A stretch of 64,000 nt of DNA from Mytilus californianus. Its lineage: Eukaryota; Mollusca; Bivalvia; Mytilida; Mytilidae. The translations under genes were made by a program, and so were the position numbers. The notes under the pieces were generated by a model. It was not told where the DNA came from. It made no database searches and saw only the letters and a program-made list of their open reading frames with translations. The stretch is taken from assembly GCF_021869535.1 (NCBI RefSeq), contig NW_026262690.1, forward strand, positions 89,511,995-89,575,994. The letters run 5' to 3'. This document shows, piece after piece, positions 27,401 to 39,400 of the stretch (its first letter is position 1; each line of letters opens with the position of its first letter).

Positions 27401-30400
27401 AGAAAGGTGGTCATGGGTTCACAGTACCTGTAAATGAAATATTTAGAAAACAATCTTCAAATTTAAAAAGAGCACCACATAAAATAATATATCCTAAAAG
27501 TCACTTTGAGATATTTTTTAAGGTCAAAATAGTCTCATTGAAAGTGTTACCATAAGGACAGGACAGCTTATATGTTCTAAAATAAGCCAGTATAAGAAAA
27601 TGGTTAGAAATAATTGAAAATGTTACTAAAAAAAATATTTTTTTTTTATAATTCTTATAATTTTTATTGTAGTTAACAAAAAGATCCTTTTTTGAACATG
27701 ATCTTGTGGACCAAGCAAAGGAAGAAGAGGAAAAGTTGTTGATAACAAATGTTAGTTTTCAGAGTATATAGAATCACTTTGAAAATCCAGAACCAGTTTA
27801 TTAGGATGAATCAATATAAAAAAAAAGAAGTTGTGGTAGAATAGCCAATTATACAATTGTCCACCAGAGACAAAATTATGTAGATGTTAGCAAGCTTACT
27901 GACTTACATTCTATGTTTATGTTACATTGACTATTTGTATGTTTTATAATTAAGATATGAGACTTAACTCAAATCTTGTCTTGACATCATTGATTACAAA
28001 AGCTGAAACTATCAACATGCCTTGTTCGTTAGTTAGGCTTAATCTATGAACTTCATCATCAATTGTAGATATTACAGCATAAACCTGTTATCAAGTTTTC
28101 ATGCAAGAAATCAACAAAAGAATGAATCATTTTATATTTCAGAAGATGATATTTTGAAAAAATGAGGGTAAATAACACATTGTTTTTTTTAAATTCTGTT
28201 CAAATTAAATGTGTGCTAGTTGTGTGCAAACTCATCTAATCTGTAAAACTCCCTAATTTTATTTGACTTTTTTCTTTTCTTTTACGATAGGCTGACCTTT
28301 GTTATGATATTTTTTTTGAAGGCTAAATTTAGTTTTTGTATGTCCTTGTAGGAAGAGAAAGAAATAAAGAAAGAGGAAGAGGCAGCAGAAAAACAAAAAT
28401 CAAAGGGAGATAAAAAGGGTACGCCTTCTGCAAAGAAATCCGAAAATGGAGGAAGCAAAATACCAGCTCCTAAAAAGGGTAAAGTTTTACTATAATGCTA
28501 TAGATTTGAGTAATGACTAATAAATGGGATATAGGTGTTTAGTGTTTTGAATTTTATTAAGCTATTTTTAACTTATATGGATTTTGGTTCTCAGGCACAA
28601 GAAAGACAACTCTGTATTCCGCCTACCTGAGAATTTTATTTTTATGGAATGTAAATTTAACTATGGTACGCTCAAGTTCAGAAATTTAATTTGCAATTAA
28701 TACCTGAGAACTAGTTTCTGATAGGCATGTAAAATGTTTATTGGAAAGGCAGATAATTTGAGTTCTTTCTTACTGTCTATGTTGATCATTTCTTAATATG
28801 ATGATATAGACATATAGTGATATATGATAAAACATTTTTATCGTCTGATTAACATATTGCTTTATTTACATCATAAACCATAAACCATTCATTTGTTAAC
28901 CTATTTTCCTGCAAGGTGACAATTTTAGATAGATTGTAAGAGAATATTTTTAAACATTTTTGTTAAAATAAAAAAAGTTTAAGCAAAGCGTCCCTGATTT
29001 AAGGTAACTTTATGTGGTTACTTTAACATAAAGTTATGACTGAGAAGCTTTGGCAATGGTTAACTATAAAAGGCTTTTGTTTTAATCTGAATAGAAATTA
29101 TGCTTTTTTGAAAATTAGTTAATACATGAATGGACTATTCTGTAGGAAGCAAATATAATAATTTTGTCTAATACTTGTGTTAAATGTTTATAGTACTGAA
29201 GATATGTTATACTAATACAGTGAGGGTCAAGATAATTTTACAGACATTGATAATCGTTAGATAGTTTATGAAGAAGCATATTTTGAAAACAAAAAAGTAT
29301 TTAAATTTTCATGAAGTTTTGATCATTACAAGAATTTTTTTTTTTTTTATTTGAATATGAATATTTTTCCTGAACTATTATATTTCAATTAAATTGTAGA
29401 CAAAATTAAAACCTATAATTTAGCTATGAGGTACTGGAATGAATTATCAACAAAATTATTACACCCAACTATTTTTTTATGTTTAACCAAAGAGTACTTT
29501 TCAAAATGAAATTATAAAAATCGTAAAAACTATAATTATGACTTTTAATGTTTATGAAATATTTCTAACTACTCACAATATATATTATTCAGTATATTCT
29601 GAAATTTTTTTAGGACTGTTCCATTAAAATATACATGGTATCCTGGAAAAACATTTTGAAAATGGGGTAACTATCTATAGAGGCAATTTAAGAATTTAGT
29701 TTCACGTTTATTGTACTAAAACACCCACCCATAGATGAGAAGTGCCTTCCCTGGGTTACATGTTAGTTTTTATGGAACAACCCTCATATTAGAATACTAA
29801 GAATGTTTGTTATCAAGATAATTGTCAAACTATGACGAGGCCTGGCATATTGGTGAGTATGGTCAAGATATGAAAGTATCACACAATTGCTGATGACGAA
29901 ATATCATATTTTAGGAACGAAAGCAACCAGTACAGCATCAGGTTCCAGTGGTTCATCAACTCAAGTTTCTTCAAAAGGTCAGAATGATAATTATTATTCA
30001 CAATGCACTTGTAGGCACATTTAGTACCGGTAGTCTTTGGAATTCAATTTTCCCCTTTTTTAACAGATATATTCTAAGGAAATAAAATAAACATATATAA
30101 CTTTTTACCAGTTATTTACTTTCTAATTTACTTACAGTTATACGATTTGTATTTAATTTTTGTTCACTGGTGCAGTTTTAAAACTGTGCTAAATAAATTA
30201 ACATTCATATTTCTTTCCCTGTCTTTGCTAAAAATTTTGTAAAGCAGTTACATCAGAAGCCACACAACTGTTCACCTGTTTTCTTCAAGTTGTTAATTCT
30301 GTTTTAATTCTTACAATTGCTGAAAAGTTTGAATAACTGTTGAATTCAAAACCTTTAATTTACATGAAAACTTAGTAAATCTCAGGTAAAACCTACAGAG

Positions 30401-33400
30401 TAATTTTGGCGAAAGAGATTTATTATTTTTTTAAACAAATTATATGTAGAATTGAAGACTTGTAACAAATATGTTAGCATACTAGTTGCCTCAACTTTTA
30501 AATTTCCTAAATAAAGATAAACACCAAAGTTTTAATTTCTTTTTAACAGATCGTGCATGTGTGACTTCTAAGTTTTTGTATCCAACCTATTTACTAGGAG
30601 GTAACCCTTCTATGATTATAAACGTAATACAAGGCAAATAAACAAAACGGCTTTATAGTGATTAGATTTTCAGATAACATTGTTACACCCAAAACTTATA
30701 CAGGTGTTATCAAGTTTCCTTGCAACTGATCAGGACTTTAACTGGTGATTTCAATTTTAAGTTTTGTCAAGAGCTATACAAACATTTGTTAGGAATTGAT
30801 ATCAATATTGCTCATGTGAAACAGCTTACTTCAGACATTAGGCTTAGACATTAAGATGTTCTACCTGAGCATTTTTGGTTTCAACACCTGATTCTTAAAG
30901 TTAAACAGCTTCTTATAAAATAAAATAAAATTGGCCAGTTGCAAGAAAAATAGTGAACAGCTGTACCAGTTTGGTTATAAAACTTATTATTTAGTGTGTA
31001 CTCTTTTAGAATACTAATTAATAATACAAAACCTATTTTCTTTAGATACTTCAAAAACCCATTTATCAAAATCAAAATCCAGTAATTCTTTGTCACAAAT
31101 ACCCAGACTAGGTAAGGTGAAGCATGGTACATAAATCCCAGAGAAAGTGTTTTTAATTTGCATGGTCAATATCTCTTTTTAATCAATTTTCTCATGAATT
31201 GACTCAAAAATTATATTTAAACAAGAGTTACTTCCCTTTCGGTGGAGTAAGTACTTGTTCCTTACAGTTATGAGCTACTGTTAGAAAAGTTAATAAAAAT
31301 ATATTCTTTTTCAAAGCATAGTCATTTTTAGTTACATACTGAAGTTAGATAACAAGTTCATCAGAAACAAAAAGTCTTCACAATTAACCATGACCCAGGT
31401 CAGTAAAATTGAATTTTTACTAGGAAAATTTTCTTGGAAAGAGGCCTCACAAGCTAAATTTTTTTTTATAGAAATCATATGAAAAACTGATTTTCTGGCT
31501 TGTAAGTAAAAAAAAAAGAAAATTCTTGTGAAGACTGCAAAAATATACAAAAAAATATTTTATGCCAATTAGTAGAATATAAGCCATGAACATTTTTTTT
31601 CACTTTAGCTCAGCATTGTAGTGAACCAGTAATACTTGTTCGGGAAAGGAAATATCTTGTCTCAAAATTTAATTTTAGAGTATATTCAGGATTCAGAAAA
31701 ATCGATTATTAAAAAGAGATGTAAATCCATTGATGTTGTCCAGTGTAAAGTATGAATGAAACCTGAACATAACAATAGTTTGTTATCTGTTGTACACTTT
31801 GCCTACCAGTTACATGTCTATTATTGCAAATTAGTGTCATATTTTACTATACACCTTTACATATATTTTTCTGTGTTCTAATTTGATGTACCAAAATATC
31901 AATAAGGATATTTTCTGCATGCAGTATTTGCAATACCATAGTTTTTGATATAATTCCTACGGAATTGTAAACTAAAGGACCAATTCCCAATGAGAATTAT
32001 TTGAAAAATCATTTAAGATTGTTAAAATTGGCAAATTCCTAAAATATTCATATGCTAGACTTAGGTAAAGCAATACAAATTTGGTATTTCTCAAATTACT
32101 TGCATTCATGGTTTGTCTGTGCATATTAAGTTCTCAAAAGGACTTAAGTAACCCATAGTTTAATATAAAAACACAGTATCTTAAATTAGTGCTGCTTTGT
32201 TTGGACACATAGAAAAAAAATTCCAGCTCAGACTTGCAATCAAATTGTTTAGCAATCAATTTTTTTTCGAGAATTAGGTAATCAAATAATTACAAATATC
32301 CCTACCAACATCTACCATCAGAATAAGGATAATAATCAAGGGAAATAACTTTTATCTAAGCTACTGCAATCATAATACTTAACCTTTATTTTATTGTCCA
32401 TGGTATTACATAAATATTTCAAAAGGTTTGTTGGTGGCTTTGATGGCAGAGTGGTCTAAGTAGTTCAACTGCAGTGATCACTAGCTGGTAAACACTGAGT
32501 TTGTGAGGGTCACATTGTTGAAGGTAATTTTGACACTTATCTTAATTGACTAGGGAAGCCAGGTCTCCTTTCAAAGATTGGTGGCTCTTTTCATTTACTT
32601 CCAACTTCCTCAACCATTAAAAACTTGATGCCATGATTTAACCAACTATGCTAAAAGTGGCGTTAAACACCAACAATCAGTCAATCAATTAAAAGGTTTG
32701 CTCCATGGTATTTTGAATTTAATCTAGAAACCAAAAGTACAGACAGACAAACAATTAGTATCCTTACTACTCCTGTCCTTGTTAAGCAGGACTTACAAAA
32801 ATGAGAGGACCCTTTGGGAATATTTTTTGTTCTGGTACAGTTCAAAATGAAGTAATTTCATGATAAAAAAATTTTTTTGAACTAGAGTTCAGATTAAGGC
32901 ATGATATTTTTTTTATGTTTGTGTATTCAGAGATGATTTTAATAATATTTATTTCTGTGTCAGTTTTAACATTTGGAGTGTAAATTATCCTTTTTATTTT
33001 TTGAGTAATACTAGCTCTGCATGATTTGTTTAAGTTTGAAATTTTAGATATGTAATTTTTTCATAAGGTTGTTGATTTTTCTATGGATTTATTTATTTTG
33101 GATAATGATTGAAATAATATACTTTGGATTCATTATTATTCGTCGGATACCAATTTCGTGGTTTTCGTGGGTACAGGTGAACCACGAATTTAAATGTTCA
33201 ATGCATTTCATATTTTCTATTGGGTTGTATGCAGACTTTGGCAAAACCATGAAATCATATATCCACGAAAAGGCAAGTTTTCCCCAATCCATGAAAATTA
33301 GTACCCACGAAAATAAATGAATCCATAGTAGATATGAAATATGGCTTCATATGCCAATATTTAAGTTCTGTTTTATACAGGTTGAAAGGGAAATACAACT

Positions 33401-36400
33401 TTAAGAACATTTATATGAATTTTTTTTTGAATTTTTTCCATGCCAAACACTTCTTTCTTATACTTTTGTTGAATTGCAAACTGCTGGAAAAAGAAAGAAG
33501 ATCAAATGTAACTTACATAGAAAAATTATAATGTATGCAAAAATCCTATGGTATTCTATTAGTTTATTTAATAGTGCCTTCAAAATTTATACAAGTTCAT
33601 GTATGATTATTGATTTTTTTGCAAGCATTAAATGTTTACCATTATTTATATTGTACATAACTATATTAAATGTTGTTGCATGTCATAACTATTTTAAATA
33701 ATAAAAACAAATGATATTTTTTGTGTAAAATGATACCATAACATACAAAAACAGGTAACTTGTTCCTCTTATGGTTCTCATTTTAATTTTAAACACTTTT
33801 TTATTGGATAAATAGTCATGAAATTTCGGTTTCATTCCATAATGAGTCAGTGATGCAATTTTTGTGAAATAAAATCAAGCAGAGGACATTGTTGTTTTCA
33901 TTTCTTTAAAATTAATTGATGAAAAGGTCTTCTTAATTTTCAATTTTGAATTATGAAACAACCTTCCTCAATTTACTTGGATCTATACATTTTTGAACAT
34001 TCATGTTTTTTTTATTATTATTTAAAAATGCTGAGATGTGAAGAGTATCATTCTGCAGCATGAAATGTTCCGAGTTAAATATCAAATTAGCATATTTGTA
34101 TTTCTGTTCCAAAGGAGTTAAAACAACTATGAACTTTACAAAAGAAGTAAATACAACCAGGAAGACTGTGGGCTCTCCTAAACTATCGAGACTACCAAGA
34201 TATAGCTCTACTCCAGACCTCAACAATGGTTTAATAGGGAAGACATCACCAATTATACCCAAAAAGATGTATAATAAGAACAAACTGAATGAAGACAATG
34301 GTCTAAAAAAACTCAGGAGATATTCTAATATTGAAATAGACAATAAGAAAATAGAGAATAGTAAATCAGTAAACCGGTCTAAGCTACCTCATTTCTCATG
34401 GAATAAGTATGCTAGTGATGGAAGACAATCCCCACATCCTCAGAGGGCCTTTCTTGCCAGTGATGGACGATCGTCACCACACCCAGACATGATGAAGACT
34501 CGTGATCACAGTGGTGAGAAGTTTGAAGGAATGCTCGGTGTTTAGTGCTTCGCAAGCATGAAATAATGACATGGAAAAAGCTGAACATTTCTGATTTTCT
34601 TTTTTTCTGGAATGAAGAATGTATCAAGAAAGCTCTACATTTCTTTCTCTTTCGTTATGTTTTTTTAGAATGAATGATATATTGAGAAAGCTCAACATTT
34701 CTTTATCTTTTGTTATGTTTTTGAATGAATAAGTTATTGAGAAAGTTCTACATTTCTTTCTGTTTAGTTCTGTTTCTGCAATGAATAATGCATTATTTTA
34801 AATATAGATATTCAATAACAGTGCTTTATATCTTAATCATATTTATTTTATAGACATTTTGGATGGCATGAACCTTCAATTTTCTTCATAACTCGTGATA
34901 GAATATATTCTTTAACATGTCCTATGTATGAAAAGCTTCCATATAATTTTATTATCATTGTTTACCTTCATTGTAATAGTAAGAGATGGCTATGAATATA
35001 GTAACAGCATTGACCATTTTCCTTCTTTTTATGCCCCACCTACGATAGTAGAGGGGCATTATGTTTTTCGGTCTGTCCGTTCGTCCGTCTGTCCCGCTTC
35101 AGGTTAATACAACTGATTTAATATAACCAATAATTCTTCATAACCCTTCCATAATGAAGTGGGGATATATGATGACTGGATCATGAATCAATTGATGACT
35201 GGATCATGAAACTTTCAAGGAATCTACCAAAGAAAATTTTGCATCTAGTTTTTTTTTTTTATAAAGAGATTTCTAATAACAACACATTGGATTCCCATTT
35301 CTATCTATACAAATTGGGGAGTGGGTATGAATTTTGTTTTTGTAGTTAAAGATTGTATGCAGGTGTATTTTTGATACAATCTTTTCATAGAAATATCTTT
35401 TGTTTAGTTTATGTTTGTGTATTTTCTGCTAATAGTAATGAATATTTATTTGAAATACAGGTATCATGACATTTGCAATATTTCCTATACATATATCATA
35501 TCTAATTTTCCTAGATGAGCATGTGTTTTGCTTTATGACTTAGTATATAGGACAGAGAGACTGGTTTGAATAAGTTACTGCACACTATTTACAGCTCTTC
35601 TATAAAAGCATGCAAAGCAAACCTTTGATCAGCTTGCTTGCTATGTTTGTTTGGATGTTTGTAAACAAAAGGTAGGTAGTCTGTTTCAGTCTGTTTACTA
35701 TATACTGGAAATTGATTGGACAATAAACATTAACTTCATTGCATGTCAATTTTTATTGTCTAATCAAATTCCAGTATATACAAAACAGACTGAAACTCCG
35801 TCTACCTATTGTTTTCAAACATCCAAGCAAACATAGCAAGCAAGTTGATCAAAGGTTTGCTTTGCATGCTTTTATAGAAGAGCTGTAATTAAATACAATA
35901 TTCATAGTATTGGTAAATTACATATGTTGTTTGAATATTGTTAATTTCCTTGCGATTGTTTATCGCTACAGATTATTTTTTTCTCTCACAGCAAACTTGT
36001 TTATATTTACTTTTTTATAGATCAAATAGCGAAATAATGTCCTATTGTAGCAAATATTACACATTGGAGACAATATTTTCAGGTTCAGCCAAACAATTTG
36101 AATATCTTTTTGATTGGCTTTATTTCATTTATTTTTTGCAGCCTCAGGAAGTAAAATAAGCAGTAATACAAAGACAAAACCTCCCAGCAGTGCTGGAACT
36201 ACGTAAGTTTTAATCTTTTCTGTTTCTAATTTTTTTGTGTGTAAAAATATTGTCATTCCTTTTCTTTTTCCTTCAATGTATTAATCAGTCTAATTAAGAT
36301 AAAGATCCTGTGTCCATGTTTTGCTTACGAAATTCTGACAACACGCCCTTTCTGCTTTCCGTTCTAGTAATTGTTACATCAGCCAATGAATTTTCTGCCT

Positions 36401-39400
36401 CCAAATTTTTGAAAAGATGTATTATTAGGACAAAACCTGAGGATCCTGAATGGTGTTTTTAAAACAGAAAGTAGAATGGAGCATTGTCAGATCCTTGTAA
36501 GCAAAGTGTGGACACAGAATCTGTATTTAATCAGATTGTATTCTTATAAAGTAAATATATATTTCCAATAATTATTTCACTCTTTTTTAGTCTTTTTAAC
36601 TATTAATAAAATACTTAAATTTCAATTCATTTTATGTACTTTTCTGCATTTTACTCAAAATATAAATACTTTTTAAGTTTAGTTTTAACAATTTCTATAT
36701 TATCTATATGTATTCTGTATTAATGTAACTTGATATACTTGCTGTTGTTTGATGGTGATGGATGTCAATATACTGTGGATTCGTTTAATTTGGTGGGTGT
36801 CAATTTTCGTGGATTATGGCTATCTTACATTTTCGTGACTATTTGATTTCGTGCTTTTGGCAAAGTCTGCATACAACTTTATATAAAATGTGTCTTTTGT
36901 TGAAGATTTAAATTTGAGGTTCACCAGTATCAATGAAATCCACGAAAATTGGTATCCAACGAATAATTATGAATCCACAGTATTTTGTGAATCTTTCCTT
37001 AGTTTCTGTCAGTGTTTGAAATAAATTTTAAAAGCAGCCAGTCCATCAGAAATTATCAAACAAATCCCTCCTTTCAATAAATGTGGGGGCCTTGTTGGCC
37101 AAAGTTGCTGAGGTGACTGATGTTGTGTATGGTTTTGACCTGTCTGTCAGTCCATCTGTCAGTCCTGTTCTTGTCATCACAATTGCTCTGAAACCACATG
37201 ACAGAATTTTATCAGTTGACTTTTGTAGGAGTCATTAGTTTTTGAACTTTGGAAACTAATGAGATTTTCTTTGCCCAGTGACAGTGTGGGGGCATGGGGT
37301 ATGTGAGCATGCTCACAAAGGTTCCTTAATTTTTGTTTGTTGCATTTGATATTCTTACAAATGAGATTATGACATGTCTACTGTTGATAAATTTATGAAT
37401 TATTAGAAAAATATTATAAATTTTCTAATGCTCTCAGACAAAGTTGACCTAAGATGGATTTGACTCTACTTTTTAGGTTGCTTTTGGTCATTAAACTCCT
37501 CATGTATTCAAGCAGTTATACATTCATCTTTGTCATTCACATTTTTTGGTTTGAGATTTCCTGAAGAAGGTGCATCAAGGAAAGCATCTTGGACGCACCT
37601 AATTTATTAAATGTTATTTTTTCCAAATAATAACAGGCTGGTATTTCAAACACTGTTTACTGTATGCTAGTGTGTGTGTGTATTTTTGTAGTAGACGGGC
37701 TTCAGAAGGAGGTAATACAGTAACCCAGAGAAGAGGGTCTATGAGTAGTGCTAGTAGTACTGGCAGTACAGGTAGGTTTTATCTTACTCCTTTTTTAAAT
37801 CAAGTCTTACTGCAGAGGCAGCAAAAAATCTGAAGCCCTGTGTTTGGAGAGGCTGAGCTGATTGTATGATATGAAACAATTACACAACAACTCAAGCTCA
37901 TAGATGACGTGTTTCAAGGGAAAATTTTCGTAACTATTACTCTTTATCAAAGTTGACAGTCTTATCTATCAAACTGTTTAATGTGATTTGGTCCTCAATG
38001 ATTTCATTGGGACTAATTTTTGCAGTGTCCAGTTTAAAAAAAAATAACATTCCTTATAGATTAATTTTTCGCTGGGGTGGTTTAAATTTCATTGATTATA
38101 TTTATCCATGAAATGAATAAAGCTAAAACCTCAACAAAAACGTGTTCTTTTACAGTTATCCAGTGAGTTGACAGTTGATGGAAGACTGACTTTTAATTGC
38201 TTTTTTGACTTAGTTGCTTCTTTACTTTTTAGTATACATTAACATGAATAATCAATCGAACATTTACATAAATTGCAGTTAGTCATAAGATGGTGAAAAC
38301 ATCAAGATATTGTTGTTTTTGGCTACCCATATTTAGTTGCTTAAATACATTTAGATTTTCAAAATTTTCTGTAGCCAAAACAGATAATTACTATCAAAGT
38401 TAAGGAATTAATGAGGTTCAAATAAATAATTGAAATTCAAATGATATGTATAAATGAAAGCGTACAAAAAGTTCAAACATTCTTAATTTTGTTCATTTTA
38501 TCTATAGAATGTCAGTTAAAGAACCTTAAACTCAACAAGTAAGATTTGCTGTTTCTTTTTCAGTGCTATAAAACACTGCTTTTGATTTGTTCATTTTGCA
38601 CTTCTGAGAATATGATACATTTATCAAAAATCTTTGTGGGATTAGTTTTCAGTCACAGTTGCAGTCGTGTATGCACTATTTAGATAACAAAATGGTTGAA
38701 GATAGCATCAGTAATTTCACAATTAATAAATGTTACATCAAGTTTGAAAATACCATTAGTTGTTTGGTTTTTGATTTAAGAGCAACATAATAAGATTTTT
38801 TCCCAACCACTTCTCATGGTAAGAGTTAACAGGTTTCTTTTGTCTGTGTCTTTCTACCAGTAAAAGTCTGTTCCATACTTGGTCCTGGAAAACAGTGATT
38901 TCATTTCAAATTTTTACATTTGGGCAAGTTTTAGGGTAAGAGAATTACAAGACTGACGGATGTATGAATTTGTGGATATCTTAGGGTAAGATAAGAGACA
39001 TAGAATATTTCAGTATGAGGTTATTCCTAATCACTAGGTATGACTTATGAAATATTTTAATATGAATATGCAGTAAAGCTTAATAGAGCAAGAACTGTTA
39101 ACCATTTTGAAGCACCTCAGTTAAAAAAAAATATGTTGAATGAATTTTAAATTTTTCATGACTTTCTCAGAAACTACTGAACAGAATGATTTCATATTTT
39201 GTCAGCAGCCCAACAATGATGAGTTATAACATGTGCTTTTCAGATCTGTCAAACACCTTCTTTCTGTTTCTGATACTTTGAGTTAAAGAGTGGGGTATGC
39301 TTAGCACGACATCATATGCATTCTTTTTATGTTTAACCTGAAACAGTCATTAATCAGCCAGCCAATGGATCTTAAGAAAAATAAAGTGATCATTTGCTTA

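Larger units (their letters stand above)
31112..34114 (+). other. PPP4R4 intron 19 (largest, 3.0 kb)
   Basis: It contains a SINE with target-site duplication (32421-32700) and a MITE-like element (33120-33330). The rest is AT-rich without visible exons. Confidence 0.6.

Noticed and set aside
32431-32510. Functional tRNA gene
   Set aside because: Box A is good but box B and the cloverleaf are degraded, and the unit continues into a SINE tail with target-site duplications.
34060-34114. ATG at 34060 as a gene start for the exon 20 frame
   Set aside because: Sequence upstream of 34115 is intron ending in a good acceptor (gttccaaag), and the phase fits exon 19.
33951-34343. 130-codon minus-strand frame
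   Set aside because: Antisense of PPP4R4 exon 20, which has matching splice signals and phase on the + strand.
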